The translations under genes and the position numbers were made by a program. From Polyangium spumosum (GTDB taxonomy: Bacteria > Myxococcota_A > Polyangia > Polyangiales > Polyangiaceae), in assembly GCF_009649845.1 (NCBI RefSeq), contig NZ_WJIE01000004.1, forward strand, positions 186,001 through 250,000: a stretch of DNA of 64,000 nt, written 5' to 3'. Positions 34,004-44,461 of the stretch are shown here, piece after piece. The first letter of the stretch is position 1. Every line of letters begins with the position of its first letter. Under the pieces are notes generated by a model. The model saw only the letters and a program-made list of their open reading frames with translations, had not been told where the DNA came from and made no database searches.

Positions 34004-35968
34004 TCACCACCCCAATTTCGACACCGGCGGCGGGGGCGGCGTCGCGGACTTCGCCTCGTCCGGCAGGAGCTGCCGCAGGTGCCACGCTTGCATCGCCGAG
34101 CGCATCTCCGCCTCGCGCAGCGCGAGCTGCACGCGGCCCAGGATCAGGCTCGGCGCCACGATCAAAAACACGTTCCCGAGCGTCAGCGCCACCAGCGTCG
34201 GCACCTCGGGCAACGATACGCCTTGCGGCAGGACCACCATCGTCCCGTCCTGGAACGTGTACGAGCGCGCGATGAGCCCGAGCAGCTCGAGGCCGAGCGG
34301 GACGAGCAGGCCGATGCAGCCCGTCGCGATGATCGCCGCCCGGAATCGGCCCGAGTGTGTCATCGAGAACGAGAACGTGAAGATCGACACGAGCATCGGA
34401 ACGAAAAAGAGCGGGCCAAACGCGCGGGACAAAAAGCCGAGCGCGAGGACGTTGAAGAGGTACGCCCCGTAGCTGAAGACGTAGAGCCGACGCACCTCTT
34501 CGGATTGCGCGGCGAGCAGCTTCAGCGCAGACGCGATCGCCGTCAAGCCCACCACGGCGAGCAGGTGCGCCATGCTGCGGATGCCCATCCACAAGGCCAG
34601 CGGGATCATCAGGATCACGCTCGCGACGTCGAATCGAACGCCGTCACGCAGCGCGAGGCGCAGCCGCCCGAAGCCACGCGCCCGGACCTCGTCCCGCGCC
34701 TCGGGCAGGATGTCGCTCGGCGGGGTCGTGATGATCCGGGCGAGGAGGCGAAGCGCCTCGCGGTTCGTCGGGTCGAGCGCGAGGGCGCGGCCGACCTCCT
34801 GCATCGCCTCGCGCCGCGCCTCGGCGGCCTCCGGGCCCGTCCCCTCGGCGCGGCGGGCGGCGACCTCGGCCGCGCGGGCGTGGCGGGTCGAGAGGTCGCG
34901 GCGCACCGAGACGTCCGTGTCGCCCGCGAGGAACCGCTCGATCACCTCGTGCAGCTCGCGGGCCGAGGCGTACCGCGCGTCCGGGTCGAGCGCGGTCGCC
35001 TTCACGCAGATGGCGTCGAGCTCCGGCGGCAGGTCGAGCGTGGGCGCGCGGCTCGAGGCGCGCGCGTCGGCGCCTTGCAGCGTCGCGAGCATCATCGCGT
35101 TCCACGTGTCTTTCGTGTGCAGAGGCTCGAGCGTCAGGATCTCGAAGAGGATCGCGCCGAGCGAGTAGACGTCGCTGCGCGCGTCGAGCGCGCTCACCTT
35201 GCCCATCGCCTGCTCGGGCGACATGTAGCCGAAGGTCCCGAGGATCTTGCCCGCGGCCGTCTTCAGGTCGTCCGAGGAGTCGTCGAGGGCGAGCGAGGCC
35301 TCGGGCGCGTCCTTGCGTAGCTTGGCGAGGCCCCAGTCGAGCACGTAGACCTCGCCGAAATCGCCGAGCATCACGTTCGAGGGCTTGAGGTCCCTGTGCA
35401 GGACGCCGCGGGAATGGGCGAAGTCGACGGCGAGGCAGGCCGCGGAGAAGGCGCGGAGCAGCTTCTGACGGCTGTAGGCCTCGACGACGGCCGGGTCTCT
35501 CCTGCGCAGGCCCTTCACGATCTGCGAGAGGGTCAGGCCCCGCAAGCATTTCATCGTGAAGTAAATCGAGCCGTCGATGTCCGTGCCGAGGTCGTAGACG
35601 GGGACGATCGAGGGGTGCTCGAGCTGCCCCTGCACCCGCGCCTCGCGGAGGAATCGCGCGCGGACCTGCGGATCGGCCTGGTAGATCGGCAGGATCACCT
35701 TGCGCGCCACGTCGCGGCCGATGCGCGTGTCTTTGCAGAGCGCGACCTCGCCCATCGCGCCGCGGCCGAGCCTTCGTTTCTCCACGTAACGATCGAGCGG
35801 CTCGACGCCGAACGCCTCGCCGTCGGCGGCAGGGTCGACGGGCGGGGGCACGGAGAAGATCCGCGCGGGCGGAGGCGCCGAGGTGCGCGCCTCCTCCTCC
35901 GGGGCCTTCGCCGGCTCCTCCACGGAGTCGTCGAAGAGATCGGGCTCGGAGGTCCCAGGGCGCTTCAT
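34004..35968 (-). CDS. Ser/Thr protein kinase with polytopic membrane tail
   Basis: A 654-residue Hanks-type kinase. Residues 1-55 are acidic and Pro-rich. The kinase domain (about 58-350) has LGRGAMGEV, catalytic Lys90 (ARKVILP), HRDLKPSN with Asp193, and DWG (VLDWGLAKL) in place of DFG. DWG is a known variant in this PknB-like subgroup. A short helical region follows (about 365-435, RRDLSTRHARAAEVAAR and a TPR-like LALDPTNREALRLL). The C-terminal 200 residues contain five or six hydrophobic helices (SVILMIPLALWMGIRSMAHL and FGPLFFVPMLVSIFTF among them). Membrane location with a cytosolic kinase head is inferred. It is divergent from an RsbR/STAS-type gene 180 bases away. Confidence 0.9.
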   Translation of the reverse strand: MKRPGTSEPDLFDDSVEEPAKAPEEEARTSAPPPARIFSVPPPVDPAADGEAFGVEPLDRYVEKRRLGRGAMGEVALCKDTRIGRDVARKVILPIYQADPQVRARFLREARVQGQLEHPSIVPVYDLGTDIDGSIYFTMKCLRGLTLSQIVKGLRRRDPAVVEAYSRQKLLRAFSAACLAVDFAHSRGVLHRDLKPSNVMLGDFGEVYVLDWGLAKLRKDAPEASLALDDSSDDLKTAAGKILGTFGYMSPEQAMGKVSALDARSDVYSLGAILFEILTLEPLHTKDTWNAMMLATLQGADARASSRAPTLDLPPELDAICVKATALDPDARYASARELHEVIERFLAGDTDVSVRRDLSTRHARAAEVAARRAEGTGPEAAEARREAMQEVGRALALDPTNREALRLLARIITTPPSDILPEARDEVRARGFGRLRLALRDGVRFDVASVILMIPLALWMGIRSMAHLLAVVGLTAIASALKLLAAQSEEVRRLYVFSYGAYLFNVLALGFLSRAFGPLFFVPMLVSIFTFSFSMTHSGRFRAAIIATGCIGLLVPLGLELLGLIARSYTFQDGTMVVLPQGVSLPEVPTLVALTLGNVFLIVAPSLILGRVQLALREAEMRSAMQAWHLRQLLPDEAKSATPPPPPVSKLGW

Positions 35969-36147
35969 GGATTCAAAGCAAGCCGAAACCGCATAAGGGG
36001 TCAAGCGCCGGGCGGCGCGCCGCTCGATTTCGTGACCTCGGGGCCGTCGTGAGGCGGCACGCGGGCGGGGGATACGGTCGCCGTCGGTGAAGTGCCGGAG
36101 GGATTTTCCGGATCCCCGGAGCGGTGCGCTGTGCGAGAGAGGCGAGC

Positions 36148-36963
36148 ATGCAGCGCGTGATCGACGCATTCCGGGCGGGGCTCGACGGGTACGTGGCGGA
36201 GTCGTGCGAGCGCGTCATCGCCTCGGGGAACCCTTTTTACAGCCGGTTTCCGCGCGAGCTCCTGTTCGCCTCGGTGAAGCGCGTCTACGAGGCCATCCTC
36301 GAGGACCTCTCCACGGTCGACGGCAAGGCCGTCGTCACGTTGATGACCACGATCGGGTCGCAGCGCAGCGCGCAGGGCGCCAGGATCTCGCAGATCCTCC
36401 AGGGGATGGAGCACGGCTTCCAGGTCGTCACGGACCACTTCGCCGAGTCATTTCGTGACGATCCGGAGGCGCGCCTCCACTGGGAGGTGGCGCGGAGCCG
36501 GCTCGGTCATGCCGGCGCGGCGGCGCTCTCGGACGCCTTCCTCGCGGCGCGCGAGGACGCCATGCGGGCGCAGGCCGAGGAGATCTTCGAGCTCTCCGCG
36601 CGGGTCTTGCCGCTCGCGCGGGGGGTCTTGCTCATGCCGCTCGTGGGGCGGCTCGACGGGGCGCGCGCCGAGCTGGTCATGGAGATCCTGCTCGCGGCCG
36701 TGGGCGAGCACGCGGCGAAGGTGGTGCTGCTCGACGTGACGGGGTTGCCGGTCGTGGACGAGGTGGTCGCGCCGTACCTCGTGCGGACGGCGACGGCGGT
36801 GCGGCTGCTCGGGGCGACGCCGGCGCTCGTGGGGGTGCGGCCGAGCCTGGCGCGGACGATGGTGGCGGGCGGGGTCGATCTCGGGGGGCTCGTGACGCTC
36901 GCGCGGCTCGAAGATGGGTTAAGCTACGCGATGGGGCTGCTCGGGCGGCCCCAGGGGCGTTGA
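36148..36963 (+). CDS. RsbR-type STAS-domain protein
   Basis: A 271-residue protein with an N-terminal helical region (about residues 1-150, possibly the globin-like sensor of RsbR proteins) and a C-terminal STAS domain (about 155-262). LLDVTGLPVVDE carries Thr198 at the position equivalent to the phosphoacceptor region of RsbR proteins, and GVRPSLARTMV keeps a second Thr (237). In Bacillus such proteins build stressosomes and are phosphorylated by the RsbT kinase; myxobacteria have many orphan RsbR-like proteins. No RsbS/RsbT partners are adjacent, but a Ser/Thr kinase is divergent. ATG at 36148 follows GAGAGGCGAG; a start 24 bases earlier is possible. Confidence 0.85.
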   Translation: MQRVIDAFRAGLDGYVAESCERVIASGNPFYSRFPRELLFASVKRVYEAILEDLSTVDGKAVVTLMTTIGSQRSAQGARISQILQGMEHGFQVVTDHFAESFRDDPEARLHWEVARSRLGHAGAAALSDAFLAAREDAMRAQAEEIFELSARVLPLARGVLLMPLVGRLDGARAELVMEILLAAVGEHAAKVVLLDVTGLPVVDEVVAPYLVRTATAVRLLGATPALVGVRPSLARTMVAGGVDLGGLVTLARLEDGLSYAMGLLGRPQGR

Positions 36964-36992
36964 CGGAGAGGGACACGGGCGGGAGGGCGGTG

Positions 36993-38120
36993 GTGCGCTG
37001 GGCGTGGGGGCGGGTTTTCCTCGTGGGTGCGTGGCTCGTCGGGGCCGCGGGGTGCGCGGGGCCCGAGCGGCCAGCGCGGGCGCCGGGGGTGACGGCGCCG
37101 GACCTCGTCCGCGAGGCGCGCGCGGCGGGGCTCTTCGCCGAGGATCCCCTGGCGATCGACGATACGATGAAGGCGGACGTCGAGCGGGTGGTGGGGCGCT
37201 TCGGCGCGCCGGAGGAGCGGCTGCGGCGGCTCTCGCGTTACCTCCGGGACGACCTCGCGTTCCGGTACGCGCGGAGCCTGTCGCTCACGGCGCGGGCGGG
37301 GTTCTCGACGCGGGCGGGGGATTGTGTCTCGTATACGCTGCTCTTCGTGGCGCTCGCGCGGCACCTCGACGTGCCGGTGTATTTCGTGTACGTGCGCAAG
37401 GTGGAGGGGCATTACGAGCAAAACGGCTCGTTTTTCCTCTCGTCACACGTCGCCGTCGGCCACGGCAGCGGGCCGATGGCGCTGGTGATGGATTTCGCCA
37501 GGGAGGCGCCGGACTGGACGCTCTCGCTCTACAACACCATCGACGACGGTACGGCGCTCGCGCTGTACGGGAACAACCTCGCGGTGGACGCGATGCAAGC
37601 GGGGCGGCTCGACGAGGCGGAGGTGTCGATGCGGTTCTGGCTCGCGCGCCGGCCGAATGTGGTGGAGCTCCACAACAACCTCGGCGTGCTGCTGAACCGC
37701 GCCGGGCGGCACGAGGAGGCGCTCGCCGTGCTCCGGCGCGGGATCGAGGTGTTTCCGCGGTACGAGCCGCTCTACACGAATGCGATCCGGGCGGCGCGGG
37801 CGGCGGGCAAGCACGCGGAGGCGCTCGCGCTCGTGGGCCGGGCGGAGGCGCTCGAGGAGGGGGATCCGCTGCTGCTGCTGGCGTCGGGGCTCTCGCTCTA
37901 CCAGGCCGGCGATTATGGCGGCGCGGCCCAGCGGCTCGAGCGGGCGGGGCTCGTGCTGCCCGACAATGTGGTCATCGCGGCGTGGCTCGTGCGGGTCTAC
38001 CTCGCGGCCGGGAGGCGCGAGGACGGCCAGGGGGCATTCGATCGGGTGAAGAAGCTCGCGCCTTCGGGGACGCTCGAGCGGGACCTCCGGCGCGAGTTTC
38101 CGGAGCTCGGAGCGTTGTGA
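36993..38120 (+). CDS. Transglutaminase-like and TPR-domain lipoprotein
   Basis: A 375-residue protein. A short hydrophobic leader ends in a lipobox-like AAGC. Residues about 60-165 resemble a transglutaminase/papain-like core: a Cys in TRAGDCVSYTLLFVALA, a His in LSSHVAVG and an Asp in LVMDFA, spaced as a catalytic triad. From about 190 to the end are TPR units (AVDAMQAGRLDEAEVSMRFW, LHNNLGVLLNRAGRHEEALA, GLSLYQAGDYGGAAQRLERA). This layout is found in myxobacterial tetratricopeptide lipoproteins. GTG at 36993 is preferred because GGGAGGG precedes it at the right spacing; a TTG at 36960 overlapping the STAS gene would lengthen the leader. Probable co-transcription with the STAS gene. Confidence 0.78.
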   Translation: MRWAWGRVFLVGAWLVGAAGCAGPERPARAPGVTAPDLVREARAAGLFAEDPLAIDDTMKADVERVVGRFGAPEERLRRLSRYLRDDLAFRYARSLSLTARAGFSTRAGDCVSYTLLFVALARHLDVPVYFVYVRKVEGHYEQNGSFFLSSHVAVGHGSGPMALVMDFAREAPDWTLSLYNTIDDGTALALYGNNLAVDAMQAGRLDEAEVSMRFWLARRPNVVELHNNLGVLLNRAGRHEEALAVLRRGIEVFPRYEPLYTNAIRAARAAGKHAEALALVGRAEALEEGDPLLLLASGLSLYQAGDYGGAAQRLERAGLVLPDNVVIAAWLVRVYLAAGRREDGQGAFDRVKKLAPSGTLERDLRREFPELGAL

Positions 38121-38159
38121 GGGGCGCGCCGTTCGGATCTTGACGCGTTCGGGGTGCGG

Positions 38160-39400
<1,241 letters not shown>

Positions 39401-39404
<4 letters not shown>

Positions 39405-40726
39405 CCGAGCCCGCTCCCCGGGATCCGGCCGCACCCGAGGGCGCGCCTGCGCCGGGAACGGTGCTCGCCGGCAAGTACGTCGTCGAGTCCGTCCTCGGTC
39501 AAGGCGGCATGGGGATCGTCCTGCAGGCGCGGCACCAGCGCACCGAGCAGGCCGTGGCCATCAAGCTCCTGCGCCCCGAGGCGCGTGTGCTCCCCGACGT
39601 GACGGCGCGGTTCGAACGCGAGGCGCGCGCGGCGTCCCGGATCCAGGGGCCCCACGTGGTGCGGGTCTACGACGTGGACAACCTGCCCGACGGCAGCCCC
39701 ATGATGGTGATGGAGCTGCTCCAGGGCTGGGATCTCGGCCAGGAGCTCGCGATCCGCGGCCCGTTGCCGTACCCGGAGGCCGTGGGGCACGTGCTCTCGG
39801 CGTGCGAGGCGCTCGCGCAGGCGCACCGCATGGGCGTCGTGCACCGCGACATCAAGCCGGGCAATCTGTTTCTTTGCCAGGAGGGGCAGCGGCGCGTCGT
39901 CAAGGTGCTCGATTTCGGCATTTCGAAGGTCCTCGACAACCGCGACAATGCCGCGCACACGGCCACGACGGCCGCCTTCGGCACGCCGCAATACATGTCC
40001 CCGGAGCAGGTGCGCTCGGCGAAGAACGTCGACGGGCGGGCCGACGTCTGGTCGCTCGGGGTGGTGCTCTACGAGCTGCTCACGGGCCGCGGGCCCTTCG
40101 ATCAGCCGAGCGCGACGGCGGTGCTCGCGGCGATCATCGCGGACGAGCCCACGCACCTGCGCGAGCTCCGGCCGGATCTGCCGCAGAAGCTCGCGGACGT
40201 GGTCATGAAATCGCTCGCCAAACGCGCGGACGAGCGGTGGCCCGACGTCGATACCTTCATGGCCGCGCTCGTGCCCTTCGGCCCGGCGGGCGCCGCGCCG
40301 CAGACGTTGCTCAACGCAAAGCCGAAGGTCGTCACGCCACGCGAGCCGATGTCGACCCGGCGATTGGTGTTTGTCTCGGCGGGTATCGCGGCCGTGCTGG
40401 TGGGCGGGCTCCTCGTGGTGCTGGCGTCGCAAACGAAGAAGCCGGCGGAGCCGATCGGGGAGACGGCGGCCACGACGGCGACGGCGCCTGTGATGGCAAT
40501 GACGGCGCCTGCGACGGCTACTGCGCCTGCGCCTGCGCCTGCGCCTGCGACCGCTGCCGCGCCGGCCACGGCTGCCGCTGCCGCGACCGCGCCCGTCGCC
40601 GCGGGACCGGCTCCGAAAAAGGAGCCGGCGTCCGTCGCGCCGCCGGTCACCGCGACGGCGACCGCCGCCCCGCCGCCCAAGCCCAAGCCGCCCCCGACCC
40701 CGGTCGAGGATCCGACCCATCTCTAG
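39401..40726 (+). CDS. Ser/Thr protein kinase, single-pass membrane type
   Basis: A 441-residue Hanks-type kinase. Kinase domain residues about 24-300: LGQGGMGIV, catalytic Lys55 (VAIKLL), HRDIKPGN with Asp150, DFGISKV, and the activation segment FGTPQYMSPEQ. One transmembrane helix at about 325-347 (LVFVSAGIAAVLVGGLLVVL) is followed by an extracytoplasmic tail of about 90 residues that is Ala/Pro/Thr/Lys-rich and has no fold. GTG start at 39401 overlaps the stop of the Gly/Ser lipoprotein by 4 bases. The PEGA/TPR gene starts 9 bases after its stop. The three genes are likely one operon, suggesting that lipoprotein, kinase and PEGA protein act together in the envelope. Confidence 0.93.
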
Positions 40727-40735
40727 GTGTGCGCC

Positions 40736-41743
40736 ATGAGCCGAAATCGCCTCCGCGCTGGCCTCTCCCACGCCCTCCTCGTCGCGCTCTCGACGACGTT
40801 CACCTTCGTCGCCTCGGCCGACGCGCCGCCAAACCCGGCCGCGCAGGCGCCCACGACGACGCCCGATCCCGCGGTCGTGGCGCGCGCCAAGGAGCGCAAG
40901 GCCGAGGGCGACAAGGCGATGGACAGGCTCCGCCCCCTCGACGCGCTCGCGGCTTATTCCGAGGCGTACACGCTGAACCCGGAGCCGGCGCTGCTCTACA
41001 ACATGGGCCGGGCCCTCGAGGCCCTCGACCGGTTGCCCGAGGCCATCGAAAAACTGACGGCGTTCCGCGCAGAGGCGCCCGCCGAGCTGCTCGCCCGGGT
41101 CCCGGGGCTGAATGATCGAATCACGAGCCTCGAGAAGCGTATCTCGCGGCTCACCGTGAAGGTGAACGTCGAGGGCGCGCGTATCCTCGTGCGCGACGCC
41201 GTCGCCGGAATGTCGCCTCTCGACAAACCACTCGCGCTCAAGGCCGGGCCGGCCGAGGTGGTCGTCGAGGCGGAGGGGTTTTTCCCGTATCGGACCCGCG
41301 TCGATCTGCCCGGCGGCGGCGCCTACGTGCTCGACGCCCAGCTCCAGAGCAAGGCCAAGGTCGGCAAGCTCATCGTGACCGCGCCGCATACGGGAGTAAA
41401 GGTCCTCGTCGACGGGACGAACGCGGGGCAGGCGCCGCTCGAGACGCTCGTCGCCGCGGGGACGCACAAGATCCAGGCGCGGCACCCGGAGTTCAAGCCG
41501 TACGAGACCAGCGTCATCGTGAACGCCGGCGGCGAACGTACGGTCGCGCTCGTCCTCGAGCGCCCGCCGCCCATTTACGCGCGGTGGTGGTTCTGGACGA
41601 CGATCGGCGTGGTCGTCGCGGGCGGGGCGGCCGGAGGCGCCGCGTATGCCCTCACGACCGAGCGGGATCCGGACCGGGGGGACATCCAGCCAGGCCAGCT
41701 CTCGCCGGCCCACCTCGTGATGACGCCCCCGATCCCGTTCTGA
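40736..41743 (+). CDS. TPR and PEGA-domain exported protein
   Basis: A 335-residue protein with a signal peptide (SHALLVALSTTFTFVASA, cut near residue 30). Residues about 45-110 are TPR-like (AKERKAEGDKAMDRL and ALLYNMGRALEALDRLPEA). Two PEGA-type beta modules follow (LTVKVNVEGARILV to AEVVVEAEGFFPY, and LIVTAPHTGVKVLVDGTNAG to THKIQARHPEFKPY). A C-terminal transmembrane helix (WWFWTTIGVVVAGGAAGGAA) precedes a short tail, so the protein is probably membrane-tethered with its domains in the periplasm. PEGA proteins often sit beside kinases in myxobacteria. ATG at 40736 is used; a GTG 9 bases earlier is possible. The stop is one base from the convergent ferritin-like gene's stop. Confidence 0.85.
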   Translation: MSRNRLRAGLSHALLVALSTTFTFVASADAPPNPAAQAPTTTPDPAVVARAKERKAEGDKAMDRLRPLDALAAYSEAYTLNPEPALLYNMGRALEALDRLPEAIEKLTAFRAEAPAELLARVPGLNDRITSLEKRISRLTVKVNVEGARILVRDAVAGMSPLDKPLALKAGPAEVVVEAEGFFPYRTRVDLPGGGAYVLDAQLQSKAKVGKLIVTAPHTGVKVLVDGTNAGQAPLETLVAAGTHKIQARHPEFKPYETSVIVNAGGERTVALVLERPPPIYARWWFWTTIGVVVAGGAAGGAAYALTTERDPDRGDIQPGQLSPAHLVMTPPIPF

Positions 41744-41744
41744 A

Positions 41745-42491
41745 TCAGGCCGCCTGCTCGAGCTTCCCTTCCGCGTCCTGGATCGCGTGATTCGCGACCC
41801 ATTGCCGCACGTGCGCGAGGTGCTTCTCCTCGGCGCGCATGGCGTCGCGGAAATCGTCCGCCATCGCCTCGTGCCCCAGGTTCGTCGCGAGCTCGATCAG
41901 CATGTCCCAGCCCTCGCTGTCGGCGAGCTCCGCGACGAGGATCGCGTGGAGCGCTTGCGGCAGCGTCGTGCGGGGATCGTTCAGGACCTGCAGGAGGCCC
42001 GACGCCTCGACCGCGGCGATGTCCGCCGAGGGCGTGAGCGCCGTCGGGTCGGCGCCCATGCTCTCGAGCGCGCTGCGGAGCACGTGGAAATGCTTGAGCT
42101 CCTCGCCGTGGAACTCGAGCAGCGTATCGCGCGAGGGCCCGCCGTCGAAGCTGCCGAGCGCGTCGAACTTGGCGAGCACGCTCTCGTACATGCGCGTCCC
42201 CGTCCGCTCGAATTGCAGGCGCTCGGCGAGCTTGTCCAGGAAAACGGCCGGGTTCCTGGCGGTGATGCCCTCGAGCACCGATTTCACCGCGCCCTTCACG
42301 CTCGACGGCGGCGGCATCGTCCCCACGTTGCCCGACTCCGTGGTGTACGAGATCCGCAGGCTCGCGATCCCCGACGCGTCGCCCTCCGAGCTCGGCACCG
42401 AGGACGCGGCGCCGTCGATGAGCTCCTTCGAATCGAAGGGGCTCGTCCCGATCCCCGTCCGGTTCATCCCCATGTCGGTCGGCTCTTTCAT
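41745..42491 (-). CDS. Ferritin-like domain protein 1
   Basis: A 248-residue protein. After an N-terminal disordered, Ser/Gly-rich stretch of about 75 residues, residues about 85-235 look like a four-helix ferritin-type bundle with Glu/His ligand-like motifs: RLQFERTGTRMYE, EFHGEELKHFHVL, LVAELADSEGWDML and MRAEEKHLAHV. Such bundles bind di-iron and act in storage, oxidation or catalase-like chemistry; here the metal and reaction are inferred only. GGAAGGAG precedes ATG at 42491. It lies 16 bases downstream of a second ferritin-like gene on the same strand, so the pair is probably one operon. Confidence 0.8.
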   Translation of the reverse strand: MKEPTDMGMNRTGIGTSPFDSKELIDGAASSVPSSEGDASGIASLRISYTTESGNVGTMPPPSSVKGAVKSVLEGITARNPAVFLDKLAERLQFERTGTRMYESVLAKFDALGSFDGGPSRDTLLEFHGEELKHFHVLRSALESMGADPTALTPSADIAAVEASGLLQVLNDPRTTLPQALHAILVAELADSEGWDMLIELATNLGHEAMADDFRDAMRAEEKHLAHVRQWVANHAIQDAEGKLEQAA

Positions 42492-42507
42492 GGTCTGCTC
42501 CTTCCCT

Positions 42508-43680
42508 TCAGGCCGCCTTTTTCACGAGCTCGCCGCCGGGGGTGTACACGTAGCCGGCCGCGACCGTTTGGCTGGGCGAACCATCGGCGTTGATCTGGCG
42601 GTTGTAGGCGATCGAGGGTGAATCCGGGGGCACCTGGTCCACCGGGACGAACCGGGTCCCCACGGTGCGCAGGTGGACCTCGTTCTTCAGGACCTGCCGC
42701 ACGTAATCGCGGTGGCTCATGTACTTGATGCGCTCCGGCAGGCTCGTCGGGATGATCTCGAAGGGATCGCGGTTCTCGACGCGCCGGAAGAGGTCCATCA
42801 CGTGGTGCAGGTGGCCGAGCTCGTAGGCGACCATGCGCTCCCAGATCGCCTTGATCCGGCTGTTCGACTCCTGCTCCATGCAGGCGAGGTAGTTCCAGAC
42901 CTCGGTGCACTCGTGGATGAGCCATTTCTCCATCCACGTCTCGTTCGGGTCGATGATCGCCTCGTATTGCGTGACGTGTTGCTCCTCGATGTGACCGATC
43001 TCCGCGTAGAGCAGGCGCGCCGCCGGGTCGGAGAAGAGCGGCCCGATGTTCTGGTAGTAGTTCTGCGTCTGCTGCTCGCCCGACATGATCGTCAGCGAGA
43101 CGAGCTTCGTGAGCGGGTCGGCAGTGTTCCGGTCGTAATGCTCGCGCAGGTCGTCGAGAGGGTGCCGGTGCTCCACGACCGTGGGCCTGCCGGGCATCAC
43201 GTCTGTGTACGATTGCAGGATGGCGTTCGCGTCCTTGCCCTCGAGGCGGTCCATGAGCGCCGAATATCGATAGAGGTGGTCGAAATCCTCGAGCAGCCCG
43301 AAACGAAGGACCTGCGCGATGTACGGGTCGGGCTCGAGCAGCGCGAGGCTCGCGGTCACCTCGATGGCGACCTGCTCGTAGGCGATCGTGGTCTCGAGCG
43401 GCGATTGATCCGCCGGCAGGAGCCAGTTGACGAGCACCTGCTGGTGCGCCTCGATGCGCCGCACCTTCGCGAGGTCGGCGCGTACCGGATCGTTCATGCG
43501 GGCGAACGCGTGCTGGAAGCGGATCGCCTCCATCTCGATGCCGTTCATGAGGATGATGCGCAGGCGCGTGAAAGCGTCGTCGTTCAGCTTGCTGATCGGC
43601 TCGCGCACCATGTCGCGCCAGGTGAAGTCTTCCTGGGCGTCGAGAGCCACGCCCTTTTCCTTCGTCAGGTCGAGTGCCAC
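42508..43680 (-). CDS. Ferritin-like domain protein 2 (large)
   Basis: A 390-residue protein with two sets of helices rich in Glu/His: GIEMEAIRFQHAF, LLEDFDHLYRYSAL, then EEQHVTQYEAII, HECTEVWNYLACMEQES and YELGHLHHVMDLF. It looks like a duplicated or extended ferritin-like bundle. A C-terminal tail has YNRQINADGSPSQ. The start is GTG at 43680, supported by GGGGAGGATT 4-5 bases upstream; extending further upstream gives a basic segment with no ribosome-binding site. First gene of the minus-strand pair, sharing a 243-base divergent control region with ferritin-like protein 3. I cannot name the family precisely. Confidence 0.75.
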   Translation of the reverse strand: MALDLTKEKGVALDAQEDFTWRDMVREPISKLNDDAFTRLRIILMNGIEMEAIRFQHAFARMNDPVRADLAKVRRIEAHQQVLVNWLLPADQSPLETTIAYEQVAIEVTASLALLEPDPYIAQVLRFGLLEDFDHLYRYSALMDRLEGKDANAILQSYTDVMPGRPTVVEHRHPLDDLREHYDRNTADPLTKLVSLTIMSGEQQTQNYYQNIGPLFSDPAARLLYAEIGHIEEQHVTQYEAIIDPNETWMEKWLIHECTEVWNYLACMEQESNSRIKAIWERMVAYELGHLHHVMDLFRRVENRDPFEIIPTSLPERIKYMSHRDYVRQVLKNEVHLRTVGTRFVPVDQVPPDSPSIAYNRQINADGSPSQTVAAGYVYTPGGELVKKAA

Positions 43681-43923
43681 GATAATCCTCCCCGTTCGGT
43701 TCCTCCGCGATCGCTTGCGGATCGGTCGCCGCAGGGTCGCCGTCCGACCCAGGGCGCTTGCAAGAAGCGTGGCGATGTTTCGTCCCGGACTGACCGCCAT
43801 TTCGAGCGAGCAGCCTGTTCACGTCGCGGGCGAATCGTTCCCGCTGCGGGGCTCGACGCCGCGCATTCGTCCCCCATGGATAGGCCGAGCCTGGAAGGGC
43901 CCCGAGGAAACGAGAGGACCACC
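43681..43923. promoter_or_regulatory. Divergent control region between ferritin-like genes
   Basis: This 243-base gap must contain promoters for both the minus-strand ferritin-like pair and the plus-strand PA2169-type gene. It includes a small hairpin (CGCTT-gcaag-AAGCG near 43757-43771) and a GCGATCG...CGGTCGC imperfect inverted repeat near 43708-43730. No confident -35/-10 pair is visible. The shared location is the main evidence for co-regulation. Confidence 0.4.
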
Positions 43924-44376
43924 ATGGATAACCGCGAAGTGTGCGACAAGCTGAACAAACTCATCAAGCTCGACGTGGACGCGGTGAATGCTTACAAGCA
44001 GGCGATCGACGCCTGCACGATGGAAGAGATCCGGAGCACGCTGGTCCAGTTCCAGGACGATCATCAGCGGCACATCCGGGATCTCTCGCAGCAGGTGCGG
44101 CTCTTCGGCGGCGAGCCGGAGGTGGAGACGTCCTGGGCCGGGTTCCTGATCGAGGGCTTCACGGCCATCACGTCGCAGGGCGACCACAGCGCGCTCGTCG
44201 CGATGCGGGGTAACGAGGAGCTGACGAACCGCACGTACGAGGCGGCGCTGAACACCCAGGAGCTGCCGGTGGACGTGCGCTCGCTCCTCGAGAGGAACTT
44301 CTCCGACGAGCAACGCCACCTGTCGTGGATCAAGGATCAGCTCGACGCGCGCGTCTGGGAGAGGAAGGCGGCTTAG
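43924..44376 (+). CDS. PA2169-type four-helix-bundle (DUF2383, ferritin-like) protein
   Basis: A 150-residue protein of the PA2169/DUF2383 family: NKLIKLDVDAVNAYKQAI, FQDDHQRHIRDLSQQ, RGNEELTNRTYEAAL and FSDEQRHLSWIKDQL supply the Glu/His ligand-like positions of a ferritin-type bundle. Length fits the family (about 145-150). GAGAGG lies upstream of ATG at 43924. The family is often stress-induced and is suspected to bind di-iron, but no activity is established. It is divergent from two other ferritin-like genes. The radical SAM gene follows after 85 bases on the same strand. Confidence 0.9.
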   Translation: MDNREVCDKLNKLIKLDVDAVNAYKQAIDACTMEEIRSTLVQFQDDHQRHIRDLSQQVRLFGGEPEVETSWAGFLIEGFTAITSQGDHSALVAMRGNEELTNRTYEAALNTQELPVDVRSLLERNFSDEQRHLSWIKDQLDARVWERKAA

Positions 44377-44461
44377 CGCGCCGCTCCCCGGACGACGACA
44401 TGGCCCCGCCCGCACGTCCCGTGTGTGGCGGGGTTTCGTTTTGTTGTAGGCTCTACGGCCG

